Position numbers and translations under genes: made by a program
In this document: positions 52,292 through 60,772 of the stretch, piece after piece
Numbering within the stretch: position 1 is the stretch's first letter
Layout: each line of letters starts with the position of its first letter
Notes under the pieces: model-generated
Database searches by the model: none
What the model saw: the letters and a program-made list of their open reading frames with translations, nothing else
Told to the model about the DNA's origin: nothing
Origin: Candidatus Limnocylindrales bacterium
Lineage (GTDB): Bacteria; Moduliflexota; Moduliflexia; Moduliflexales; JAUQPW01
Direction of reading: 5' to 3'
Assembly: GCA_035559535.1 (NCBI GenBank)
Contig: DATMBG010000004.1
Span: forward strand, 1-64,000
DNA: 64,000 bases

Positions 52292-52732
52292 TTAAAGCTC
52301 TCCACAACAATCTTTAAGCTTTAATCCACTTCCACAGGGGCATAAATCGTTTCTTGTAACACTCTTTCGACTTTTACTAATTTTCCTTAAAAACTCGTTA
52401 AGATCCTTTTCGTCATCATAGATATCTTCATCCTCGCTATATTCTTCGTAATCCTCTCCTTCGGTTTCTTCAGAATCCTCCAGTTGTAGTACCGAGAAAT
52501 GCTCGATGGTCTTTTTTAAATTTCTCGCCAGAAAAACGATGGAAAGTGTTAATCCGGAAAAGCAGGTAATCATTAAAGAGACAATAACTCCCTGGAAAAG
52601 AGAGAGCGAAAAAAGGGTGTGTAATCCGTAACCAACTCCCACGACCCCCAGGGAAACCAGAAGTATACTTGCACAAATAGCTGACCCAATCAACAGTCCC
52701 GGATAAATGAAGGATCTAAAGTCTTTATACAT
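52292..52732 (-). CDS. Membrane protein with C-terminal SEC-C motif
   Basis: 146 residues. Two membrane helices (about 12-38 and 45-70), an acidic linker (EEYSEDEDIYDDEKDL) and a C-terminal SEC-C zinc motif NDLCPCGSGLKLKDCCG (residues 128-144; Cys-x-Cys-x7-9-Cys-Cys). SEC-C binds zinc and, in SecA, SecB and the ribosome. Position next to secG might reflect a shared theme in secretion, but no direct evidence. Confidence 0.75.
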   Translation of the reverse strand: MYKDFRSFIYPGLLIGSAICASILLVSLGVVGVGYGLHTLFSLSLFQGVIVSLMITCFSGLTLSIVFLARNLKKTIEHFSVLQLEDSEETEGEDYEEYSEDEDIYDDEKDLNEFLRKISKSRKSVTRNDLCPCGSGLKLKDCCGEL

Positions 52733-52810
52733 AAATAAAATCTCCTTTTAAAGATCGGTTAATAGCTCAATCAGGTTACTTAAGGTTTCAATCTCCATCC
52801 CCTCACGTGG

Positions 52811-53293
52811 TTAATGTTCCTGAGATCCTGAAGGGGAAGGCTCTGAAGTTCCTTTACTCTCTGGACCGGTAGAGGTTGAACCCCTACTTTCCTGAGAAGT
52901 AGAGGGTTGGGTAACCGGTTTCTCCTCAATAGGAACCGCCTTATTGGAAGGATTTTCCAGAGGCGGCTGCTCCCCTTGAGTACTCGATTGAGGTGGAGTT
53001 GAGGGTTGTTCTGGAGCAGGACTCTGCTGCGTTTGCCGTGCCCTATCAACGATGGAAGAAGCAGATCTGTGGGTCGAAAGCAGGGTGAGTCCAAGGGAAG
53101 TCAACATAAAGACCACAGCCGCTACGGTTGTTACCCGATTTAAAAAATTGGCGGGACCAGCACCACCGAATAAGGTCTGACTGGCTCCACCAAAAGCAGC
53201 TCCGATATCCGCTCCTTTACCTGTTTGTAACAGTACAATAGCTATCAAAATGATACACATCAATACATGAATAATTGTAATAAACGTAATCAT
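52811..53293 (-). CDS. secG: Preprotein translocase subunit SecG
   Basis: 160 residues. Two membrane helices (residues 1-23 and about 52-73) with the conserved LLQTGKGADIGAAFGGASQTLFGGAGPANFL between them. The C-terminal 85 residues are Pro/Ser/Gln/Glu-rich (SSASIVDRARQTQQSPAPEQPSTPPQ...), longer than usual. Five bases downstream of tpiA, the common tpiA-secG order. Confidence 0.92.
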   Translation of the reverse strand: MITFITIIHVLMCIILIAIVLLQTGKGADIGAAFGGASQTLFGGAGPANFLNRVTTVAAVVFMLTSLGLTLLSTHRSASSIVDRARQTQQSPAPEQPSTPPQSSTQGEQPPLENPSNKAVPIEEKPVTQPSTSQESRGSTSTGPESKGTSEPSPSGSQEH

Positions 53294-53298
53294 AAAAT

Positions 53299-54057
53299 TT
53301 ATTCCTTAAACTTTACAATTTTGGCGAATGAATTGGCATCCAAACTGGCTCCTCCTACCAAAACCCCATCGATATCTTTTTGACTCATAAGAGATTTAAT
53401 ATTATCCGGCCTTACACTACCACCATATTGAATTCGGATCTCAGAGGCCACCGTTTCATTAAAATTCTTAGCCAGTAAGGAACGTATAAACGCATGAACT
53501 TCATTTGCCTGTTCCGGGGTAGCGGTTTTACCCGTACCAATGGCCCATACCGGCTCATAAGCAATGATAAGCCGTAGAACCTGTGAATGGGTTAATCCAA
53601 CCAACCCCTCTTTTATTTGACGTTCAATAATTTCAAAGGTTTGATTCTTTTCTCGTTCTTCGAGGGTTTCACCTACACAAACAATAGGGATAAGCCCGTG
53701 GTCCAGCGCTGCAAAAATTTTTTTATTAACCGTTGAGTTAGTTTCGCAAAAATAAGTACGACGTTCCGAATGTCCTATAATAACATAACTACATCCTACG
53801 TCTTTTAACATCAAGGCAGAAATTTCCCCGGTGAAGGCGCCACTTTTTTCCCAATGAAGATTTTGTGCACCCAGCTTGATCGGACTGGATTTGATAACGT
53901 CAAATACGACTTTCAATCCGGTAAAAGGGGGGCAAAGAACTACTTCTCTATCATCGGTAAGGTCTGTGAGGTGGTCGACAAGAGCTTTTGCGAGTTCTTC
54001 GGCTTCGGCTGAAGTTTTATGCATTTTCCAATTTCCAGCAATAACAGGTCTTCGCAT
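53299..54057 (-). CDS. tpiA: Triosephosphate isomerase
   Basis: 252 residues. AGNWKMHKT (Lys13), SERRTYFCE with catalytic His in IGHSERR (about 95-101), and the catalytic Glu in YEPVWAIGTGKTATPEQ; loop GGSVRPDN and DGVLVGGASLD. Interconverts DHAP and glyceraldehyde-3-phosphate. ATG start after AAAGCATT on the minus strand; upstream gap of 198 bases to the ferredoxin gene contains no clear promoter. Confidence 0.96.
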   Translation of the reverse strand: MRRPVIAGNWKMHKTSAEAEELAKALVDHLTDLTDDREVVLCPPFTGLKVVFDVIKSSPIKLGAQNLHWEKSGAFTGEISALMLKDVGCSYVIIGHSERRTYFCETNSTVNKKIFAALDHGLIPIVCVGETLEEREKNQTFEIIERQIKEGLVGLTHSQVLRLIIAYEPVWAIGTGKTATPEQANEVHAFIRSLLAKNFNETVASEIRIQYGGSVRPDNIKSLMSQKDIDGVLVGGASLDANSFAKIVKFKE

Positions 54058-54255
54058 GGATTTCCTTGGGGGCTCTCTCCTTATCTTTGTCTTTTTCTTG
54101 TCTTACCACTTACAGTGTATTTGAAAATAAATTAAAAATCAAGAAAAAAATATTCAAAATATTCTGATAGAGATTTTTCTTGCAGGATCCTCCCTTCCCC
54201 GATTAAAATAAAGATAATTGATGTGGAGAAGAACAGATAAGCAGGAGCGTAAGGA

Positions 54256-54462
54256 ATGGGTTTATTTATAACGGTTCATCTTGATAACACCAAATGTCCC
54301 TCGGATTGTAAGAAATGCGTTACGATCTGCCCGGTAGATATCTTTCATATGAAATCGGGTAAAGTTTTCAGTAATGAAATGGCAGAGGATGAGTGTACGC
54401 TGTGTGACCTCTGCCTGGAGGTTTGTCCCATAGATAATATTGAGATTCAAAAGCATTATTAA
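54256..54462 (+). CDS. Ferredoxin with two 4Fe-4S motifs
   Basis: 68 residues. Motif 1 CPSDCKKCVTICP (C-x3-C-x2-C-x3-CP; unusual first spacing) and motif 2 CTLCDLCLEVCP (C-x2-C-x2-C-x3-CP). Basic ferredoxin fold. Upstream GCAGGAGCGTAAGGA contains a good ribosome site. Probable single-electron carrier; partners unknown. Confidence 0.88.
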   Translation: MGLFITVHLDNTKCPSDCKKCVTICPVDIFHMKSGKVFSNEMAEDECTLCDLCLEVCPIDNIEIQKHY

Positions 54463-54600
54463 ACTAAATAAATAAAACGTGACCCCGAAGAACACGAAGT
54501 TATCCCCCTACGAATATAGATAACCACCGGTTCGATGCCTATTTACCCATTTACCTACGGTTACAGCTTTGGGGGCTTCGGGATCGTTGGGGTTAAAGAT

Positions 54601-55413
54601 ATGAATTTACAAAATCCCCTTGCCGACCATTGGGCCCTTATTTTAGGCGCCTCTAGTGGATTTGGAGAAGCTACCAGTTTGGAACTCGCCAGGAACGGGA
54701 TGCATATCTTTGGGGTTCACCTGGATAGAAAAGCGACGTTACCTAATGTGGAGCGGATTATCGGTCAAATTAAAGAAATGGGACGTGAGGCCGTATTCTT
54801 TAATGTAAATGCCGCAGATGCAGAGAAACGCAAAGAGGTCCTTGACCAAATTCAGGAGAAACTCAAGGAAAGTGGAGGATCTGCTACGATTAAAGTTCTC
54901 CTTCATTCCCTGGCGTTTGGAACCCTGAAAGCCTTTATTGCTCCTTCCCCTCAAGATACAGTAACCCAGGCCCAGATGGATATGACCCTGGATGTGATGG
55001 CCCATAGCTTGGTTTACTGGGTTCAGGATTTGATGGCCCGGAAACTTATGACCCAGGGTGGGCGGATTTTTGCCATGACCAGTGCAGGGGGGCATCGGGT
55101 TTGGCGCACCTACGGACCCGTTTCTGCCGCCAAGGCCGCCTTAGAATCTCACATCCGTCAATTGGCTCTGGAGCTGGCTCCTATGGGAATTACGGCTAAT
55201 GCCATCCAGGCAGGGGTTACCGATACACCTGCCTTGCGAAAAATTCCAGGTAACGAAGAAATGATTAAAATCGCCCAGGAGCGAAATCCGGGGGGACGGT
55301 TGACAACCCCTGCTGATGTCGCAGCCGCGATTGCAGTCCTCAGCCAGCCAGGTACCTACTGGATGACCGGAAATGTGATTCGGGTGGATGGGGGGGAGGA
55401 TATTGTCGGCTAG
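54601..55413 (+). CDS. SDR enoyl-ACP reductase-like protein (FabI/FabL type)
   Basis: 270 residues from the ATG at 54601 (the frame opens 66 bases earlier with residues not resembling SDR). Rossmann motif ILGASSGFGEATSLEL; active-site motif YGPVSAAK is Y-x6-K, the spacing of enoyl-ACP reductases, not the Y-x3-K of most SDRs. HSLAFGTLKAF, GITANAIQAGVTDTPALRKIPG and the C-terminal MTGNVIRVDGGEDI fit this class. NAD(P)H-dependent reduction of enoyl-ACP in fatty-acid synthesis is likely; 54535 as start cannot be excluded. Confidence 0.82.
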   Translation: MNLQNPLADHWALILGASSGFGEATSLELARNGMHIFGVHLDRKATLPNVERIIGQIKEMGREAVFFNVNAADAEKRKEVLDQIQEKLKESGGSATIKVLLHSLAFGTLKAFIAPSPQDTVTQAQMDMTLDVMAHSLVYWVQDLMARKLMTQGGRIFAMTSAGGHRVWRTYGPVSAAKAALESHIRQLALELAPMGITANAIQAGVTDTPALRKIPGNEEMIKIAQERNPGGRLTTPADVAAAIAVLSQPGTYWMTGNVIRVDGGEDIVG

Positions 55414-55921
55414 CCTCTTCCCGGAGGGTGGATCCCAGGCCATAAAGATTGGAAACCCGATCTCTATCCTCCTTACCGATACAGGAGTGAAAAGACGATT
55501 CCAGGGCACCCGGTTTGTAACTCCATCCGGGAGCTCAAGCATCTTGCCTGCTATATCCCATGAAGATAAATTTCCAGCCGTCTTCCACCCCCTCCCTTAA
55601 TGGCATTGGCTTACGACCCCTGCTTTTCCTTACATACCTTCCGGCTCCTTCAAGGCTTCAAGGAAGAACCTATAACGAAACACTCTGCAAATCCCCCCCC
55701 TGGAGGGCCATGACCTTAGGTGAAGATCCCTTCCTGACCTTCCCCTGCCAGAACTAGGAAAAGGAATCTTGCAGCCAAAATCCTTTCCCCTGCGGAGAGG
55801 GACCGGGTGGGGGACGCCTCCAGCAGAGGCTTTCGCCTTAATTTAATACCCTTGCCCTTGAGGAAGGCAGGGGAATGTTTCTTAAATTCACATTCCTGTT
55901 GTTCTTGTAAAGTTCAACGAT
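55414..55921. other. 508-bp intergenic region with degenerate repeats
   Basis: No gene. It contains a hairpin GCCTC (55816-55820) / GAGGC (55826-55830) and a CCTGCGGAGAGGGACCGGGTGGGG-like word (about 55789-55812), similar to common GC-rich intergenic palindromes. The + strand frame at 55388-55600 has no domain and no ribosome site. Confidence 0.5.
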
Positions 55922-57565
55922 TTATTTAACAAAATTCAATCCGTGGGGAACCAGTTGTGGAAAAACGTAAGCATACATCATAACGATAAGTCCTACTATA
56001 GCTCCTAATACCACACTATGCCAGAGAACGAATCGAAAGATTTTACCCTCATTTCCGACCTGATTGGTCGCAGCAGTGGATACTACAATACTTTGAGCAT
56101 CGATCATCTTGCCCATAACCCCCCCGGCGCTGTTAGAAGCGGCCATCAAGATGGGATCCATGCCGAGTCGCTCGGCCGTAATCCTTTGAAGACTTCCAAA
56201 GAGCGCATTGGAGGCCGTATCGCTGCCGGTCAGAGCTACACCTAACCATCCCAGCATGGCACTGAAGAATGGAAATAGCCAACCGGTCCGGGTAAAAGCA
56301 AGACCCAGTACAGCATCCAGTCCGGAGTATCGTGTCACAAATCCCAGTCCCAACATCGAGGAAATGGCAATCAAGGGCATTTTCATACGCCTTGCCGTCT
56401 TTTTAAAGATCCTCCCCAGTTGGGCCGGAGAACAGCCTAATACGAATCCGGATATAATGGCCGCGATAAAGCATCCGGTGCCGGTGGCAGATAGCCAGTT
56501 GAAATCATAGATCGCCTTTTCTTTAGTTAACTTAGGGACTACCGGTGTGGTTCTGGCCACCGCTTCGTTAAGCCCTGGCCAGGGAAATACGTAGGTTACC
56601 TTATTGAGTTGCGCCTTGATGGAAGGAAGCCCCCAAATCAACACCATAATAGATAGAATGAAAAAGGGGAGCCAGGCCACCAGAACTTCTCCGGTAGTAT
56701 ATTTATGCGGAGATACTTCCATATGCCTTTCATGTTCGAAGCGCCAGAGGGTTCTCGGTTGCCAAAACCGGAGAAAAATAATCATGGCAGCCAGGGAAAC
56801 AATGGCCCCTATAATATCTACCAGGTTACTGTCCACATAGTTAGACCAGTAGAACTGGGTCGCTGCAAAGGAGACGCTGGTTACAAAAATAGCAGGGAAA
56901 ACTTCAAAGGTCTCTTGCCAGGATACCATGGTCTTTACAAGCCAGAAAGGGACGATGAGTCCGGTGATAGGGAGAATTCGACCGACCATAGCGTTCAGGT
57001 CAGACTCTGGAAGTCCGGAGACGGCTGCCAAGGTATGAACCGGGGTTCCGATGGCTCCCCAGGCTACCGGAGCCGTGTTGGCGATGAGGCAGAGGGCCGC
57101 TGCATAAAAAGGCTCAAAACCAAGCCCCACCATAAAAGCTGCCGAAATAGCTACCGGAGCTCCGAATCCGGCGGCCCCTTCAATAAAAGCCCCGAAGGAA
57201 TAAGCCACCAACAGAGCCTGTAACCTCCGATCTGCAGAAATACCTCCTACCGATTCCTTCATAATTTCAAACTTACCTGTTTCTACCGAAATATCGTAAA
57301 GATAAACCGCTGCAAAGACAATCCAGGCGATTTTGACTAAACCGAAAGCAGCACCGTAAAAAAACGTAGAAATGGATAAGTGCCAGGGCATCCCAAAGGC
57401 TACGCTGGCCGCTAAAATAGCCGTAATGGCGCCACCAAAAGCAGCCAGAGCGGCTGAAGTCCTTATGACAGCCAGTAAAAAAAATAAAACGACGACCGGT
57501 AAAGCCGCGATAACGGTGGATAAAATCCAATTATTAAAAGGATCGTAATTTTGTATCCAGGGCAT
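55922..57565 (-). CDS. L-lactate permease family transporter
   Basis: 547 residues, about 13-14 membrane helices. The family hallmarks FIEGAAGFGAPVAISAAFMVGLGF, APVAWGAIGTPVHTLAAVSGL, GVALTGSDTASNALFGSLQRITAE and NSAGGVMGKMIDAQSIVVSTAATNQVGNEG are all present. Likely proton-coupled uptake of lactate or glycolate. Single gene; no lactate dehydrogenase beside it. ATG start at 57565. Confidence 0.92.
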   Translation of the reverse strand: MPWIQNYDPFNNWILSTVIAALPVVVLFFLLAVIRTSAALAAFGGAITAILAASVAFGMPWHLSISTFFYGAAFGLVKIAWIVFAAVYLYDISVETGKFEIMKESVGGISADRRLQALLVAYSFGAFIEGAAGFGAPVAISAAFMVGLGFEPFYAAALCLIANTAPVAWGAIGTPVHTLAAVSGLPESDLNAMVGRILPITGLIVPFWLVKTMVSWQETFEVFPAIFVTSVSFAATQFYWSNYVDSNLVDIIGAIVSLAAMIIFLRFWQPRTLWRFEHERHMEVSPHKYTTGEVLVAWLPFFILSIMVLIWGLPSIKAQLNKVTYVFPWPGLNEAVARTTPVVPKLTKEKAIYDFNWLSATGTGCFIAAIISGFVLGCSPAQLGRIFKKTARRMKMPLIAISSMLGLGFVTRYSGLDAVLGLAFTRTGWLFPFFSAMLGWLGVALTGSDTASNALFGSLQRITAERLGMDPILMAASNSAGGVMGKMIDAQSIVVSTAATNQVGNEGKIFRFVLWHSVVLGAIVGLIVMMYAYVFPQLVPHGLNFVK

Positions 57566-57739
57566 AGCAGGACCTCTTCGTGATCAATCCCCTGTTCCAT
57601 AAGTTCATATCGGGTTCTTCTGGGCAAGGACCAGAACCTCGTCTACTACAAAAAATCAGATACGAACTTTTGAAAGGGGTTGACGGTTAATTAAACCATT
57701 AAGAAACAAAGTGAAGGAAGACAAAGACCTTATTCGAAG

Positions 57740-58174
57740 CTAAGGGATGTCTTCAGGAGAAGGAATTTTACGGATAATGCTACAAGTATTGGAACTTATG
57801 GAGGAAATAACCAATCGGGGAGGTAGAAAAGGCGGGATATTTAAGCTGATAGATAAGATAATCGTTGGAACAGATAACCCGACCAGGTTTGTGAAAGCCG
57901 TCAATTTCCTTTGTACGGAAGGTTGGCGAATAGGATTTTTTTTCTCTTTCCATAACGACGGGAGTAATTCATGATCTTCTATGGAAGACATATAGTAAAA
58001 CAAGCTTTGGGGGAAAAAGAGAATATCCTTCTCAAAGGATAATTTGAAATAAAAATAAGTAAGGGAATCTAACGAGTCCTCTATTCTTTCTATAAAAAGA
58101 AAGAAAAGGTTTCCCAGGGCAAGCAAGGATACGATTAATGGAATGATAAGAAAGTTGACCCTTCTATCCCTCAT
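57740..58174 (-). CDS. Possible small membrane-anchored protein, low support
   Basis: 144-residue frame, N-terminal hydrophobic helix (FLIIPLIVSLLALGNLFFLFI) after basic residues, then a polar C-terminal part with Pro/Ser. No recognisable domain and a weak ribosome site. A competing plus-strand frame covers 57747-57974. May be real because the helix sits where a signal anchor would; equally may be chance. Confidence 0.3.
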   Translation of the reverse strand: MRDRRVNFLIIPLIVSLLALGNLFFLFIERIEDSLDSLTYFYFKLSFEKDILFFPQSLFYYMSSIEDHELLPSLWKEKKNPIRQPSVQRKLTAFTNLVGLSVPTIILSISLNIPPFLPPRLVISSISSNTCSIIRKIPSPEDIP

Positions 58175-58610
58175 TTTAAATAATCAGGAACCGATTTTCC
58201 CCTCTTACATAAAAAACTGACCCCTACAGGTTTATCAACGAGTATAAAGTAAAGTCTACCCCTCCATGCAAGCAAGTGAGACAAAGAAATTTGTTGACAA
58301 AAATTCTATCGGCCAACTAAAGTCAGTTTAGACCCACAAGACCACAATAAATACTATATTTTGCCGTTTTTAACTCTTAATCTCTGAGGGATTACGAAGA
58401 ACTATGAAAAGCAGGGGAGTATGGGAGAGTTTATGCCTGTACTTTCCTAATCTCCTGTTTTTATACTCTTTGCGGACAAACCAAATCCACAGCGAAGATT
58501 TAATGCAGATATCGATAACTAAAAAGAAGTCCTTAAAAGTAACGGGAACTTATAGAGCCAAAAATAAGGTTCGAGTTCTTTTGTTTATTTGAGAGGGCAA
58601 AACTTCTATT
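58175..58610. other. Intergenic region upstream of the Nramp-like gene
   Basis: TTGACA occurs at 58294-58299 with a weak CTAAAG 17 bases on, a poor promoter candidate. The + strand frame 58404-58592 has no recognisable content. No other signal. Confidence 0.35.
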
Positions 58611-60089
58611 ATGGCTAAAGAAGATAAGGGAATTACCGAACAAATCAGACCGGTTGAAGCCGGAGAATTACCCCCTTATGAAGTAGCCGAATTACCCGCT
58701 CCTCCGCCCTTCGGTTTGAAGGGTATTTTAGAGGTTATAGGACCGGGGGCTATTATCCTAGGAGCTTCCATTGGAAGTGGAGAGTGGCTGGTAGGTCCTG
58801 CTGCTACCGTAAAATACGGGGTAGAACTTATCTGGATCACAACGGTCGCTTCTATCTTACAGGGGCTTTTCAATATGGAAGCTATACGGTATACCTTGTA
58901 CACTGGAGAGCCTATTTACACCGGTTTCATGCGACTAAAACCGGGTAAATTTTGGGGGGTTTTTTACACCATCTTAGGCTTTTTCCAAATTGGGTGGCCG
59001 GGATGGGCTTTGTCTGCGGCAACAGCATTGGCAGCCATTGCCTTGGGTAGAGCTCCAGGGAAAGAAGATAGTGGAACGGTTCTATTTTGGGGCTATGTAA
59101 CCTTTTTTATTGTTATTATTACTTTAGCCGTAGGAGGAAAAATAGAAAAGACCCTTGAAAAAGTCTCCTGGTTTTTTCTGTTCATGATTTTTGCCTTTTT
59201 GCTTGCGGTCAATCTCCTGGTTGCTGCCCCGCGTGCCCAGTTGGGAGAGACTTTTTTATCCCTATTCAAATTCGGGACGATTCCACCTGGTGCAGATTGG
59301 GTTTTATTGGGGGCCTTTGCAGCTTACTCTGCAGCAGGAGGTGTTATAAACTGTGCTATCACCAACTGGTTTCGGGATAAAGGTTTTGGAATGGGAGGTG
59401 TTGTCGGTTTTATCCCGGGGGCCGTAGGGGGAAGAAGGATTAATCTTTCTCCCTTTGGTAAAATCTTCAGAATCACTCCCGAAAATCTCCGCAAATGGAA
59501 CGATTGGTGGAAATATGCCACTACCGATCAATGGGTTATCTTCGTCGGAGGTTCCTTAATGGGAATGTTTTTAACCATCAATATGGCTACCGCCTTAATT
59601 CCTAGAGGTACGGAAATAGGAGGCTGGTCGGTCGCCAACTTCCAGGCTGTCGAACTGGCAAAGATCGGTGGAAAAATCCTTTGGATTCTGACGGCTTTGA
59701 ACGGGTTCTGGATTCTCTTCAGTACCCAACTATCGGTTTCCGATGGCTATATCCGCCAATCCACAGACGCTCTCTGGGTGAGTGATCGTGTTAGAAGATG
59801 GTGCCGGGGAGATGTTCGGATTTTGTACTATGCCCTCCTCGCCCTTTTCACCCTTTGGGGATGTATCGCCATCAATTTGGCCCAACCTTTCATTTTAATT
59901 TTGATCGGAGCGAACACAGCCGGACTTGTATTTGTTATTGCTTCGATCCATATCCTTCTGGTTAATAGAAAGCTCTTACCTAAAGAGCTCAGACCCCCCC
60001 TGTGGCGAGAAATAGGGGTTTTATTCTGTGCTCTTTTTTATGGCTTTTTCGTAACGATGTTGGCAGGTAGACAGGCCGGATTATGGTAA
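58611..60089 (+). CDS. Nramp-related membrane protein lacking metal-binding residues
   Basis: 492 residues, about 11 membrane helices. The N-terminal GPGAIILGASIGSGEWLVGPA aligns with Nramp TM1 (GPGFL...DPGN), but DPGN is replaced by GSGEW; TM6 reads AYSAAGGVINCAITNWFRDKG where Nramp has MPHNLY. So the Asp, Asn and Met ligands of the metal site are absent. It may carry another substrate. The gene's stop overlaps the next start (TAAATG). Confidence 0.75.
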   Translation: MAKEDKGITEQIRPVEAGELPPYEVAELPAPPPFGLKGILEVIGPGAIILGASIGSGEWLVGPAATVKYGVELIWITTVASILQGLFNMEAIRYTLYTGEPIYTGFMRLKPGKFWGVFYTILGFFQIGWPGWALSAATALAAIALGRAPGKEDSGTVLFWGYVTFFIVIITLAVGGKIEKTLEKVSWFFLFMIFAFLLAVNLLVAAPRAQLGETFLSLFKFGTIPPGADWVLLGAFAAYSAAGGVINCAITNWFRDKGFGMGGVVGFIPGAVGGRRINLSPFGKIFRITPENLRKWNDWWKYATTDQWVIFVGGSLMGMFLTINMATALIPRGTEIGGWSVANFQAVELAKIGGKILWILTALNGFWILFSTQLSVSDGYIRQSTDALWVSDRVRRWCRGDVRILYYALLALFTLWGCIAINLAQPFILILIGANTAGLVFVIASIHILLVNRKLLPKELRPPLWREIGVLFCALFYGFFVTMLAGRQAGLW

Positions 60090-60482
60090 ATGAAGGGGGT
60101 AAAAGGTAACAGGCAAGAGCAGGTCCGGGCCATTCTAGAATTTTCCAAAAAACCCGTATCGCTGGATATGCCGACGGTAGAAGACGAAAACGCCACGTTA
60201 ATGAACCTCATCGCCAGCAAGGAAAGCCCGGCCCCGGACAAAGCCGTCGTTGATCAAACCCTTATTGAGGAACTCCAGGAACTTTTAGACGAACTGGACC
60301 CTCGAGGAGCCCTGATTTTGCGGTTACGTTTTGGCATCGATGGAGAAGGTCCCCTGATGTTAGAAGAGATCGGAAAGCGTTTAAACCTGAGTCGGGAGAG
60401 GGTTTGGCAGCTTGAAAAACGGGCCAAGGCCAGGCTGAGGAAACTGGCCAACGCCAGAAGTCTGGGGGATTATTTAAATTAA
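60090..60482 (+). CDS. Stand-alone sigma-70 region 4-like protein
   Basis: 130 residues. Segment VSLDMPTVEDENATLMNLIASKES aligns with region 3-4 linker of RpoD-type sigma factors (SLDTPVGEDEDS...), followed by LDPRGALILRLRFGIDGEG and the helix-turn-helix LMLEEIGKRLNLSRERVWQLEKRAKARLRKL. Regions 1 and 2 are missing, so it cannot bind -10 DNA. Could be a decayed sigma factor or a small regulator. Overlaps the Nramp-like stop by one base. Confidence 0.7.
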   Translation: MKGVKGNRQEQVRAILEFSKKPVSLDMPTVEDENATLMNLIASKESPAPDKAVVDQTLIEELQELLDELDPRGALILRLRFGIDGEGPLMLEEIGKRLNLSRERVWQLEKRAKARLRKLANARSLGDYLN

Positions 60483-60560
60483 TTTTTCTCTCTTACTCGT
60501 GCTATTCGCAAACGTATTAAGTAATTGACAGGGCCAAAGTGTTATATTAAATTTCATGTA

Positions 60561-60723
60561 ATGAATAGCTATACTTTTGCAAAAATATCCTTCTGAGAAT
60601 AGAAAATCCCGAATTTTCAACCTCCTCCGGCCCCTCCTTGCTAGGGAGGGGCGCTTTTAAGTCTCCCCTTGGTAAGGAGAGATTTAGAGGGGTGACAAAA
60701 AACGGCAAAAGTATAGTGAATAG
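60561..60723. mobile_element. ~160-bp inverted-repeat element (MITE/REP-like) 2
   Basis: Outer arms TATACTTTTGC (60570-60580) and GCAAAAGTATA (60705-60715) perfect, extended by GAATAG-like words outside. Inside, CCCCTCC...GGAGGGG (about 60631-60652) and TCCCCTT...AAGGAGA form smaller hairpins. Size and layout parallel the element at 50985-51143 though sequence differs. No ORF. Confidence 0.55.
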
Positions 60724-60772
60724 TTTAATTCGATAAAGAGAAAGTTAGATCTGAATACAGGAGTGTTATTTA

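Noticed and set aside
58404-58592. 62-residue + strand ORF before the Nramp-like gene
   Set aside because: No domain, no ribosome site, starts in low-complexity sequence.
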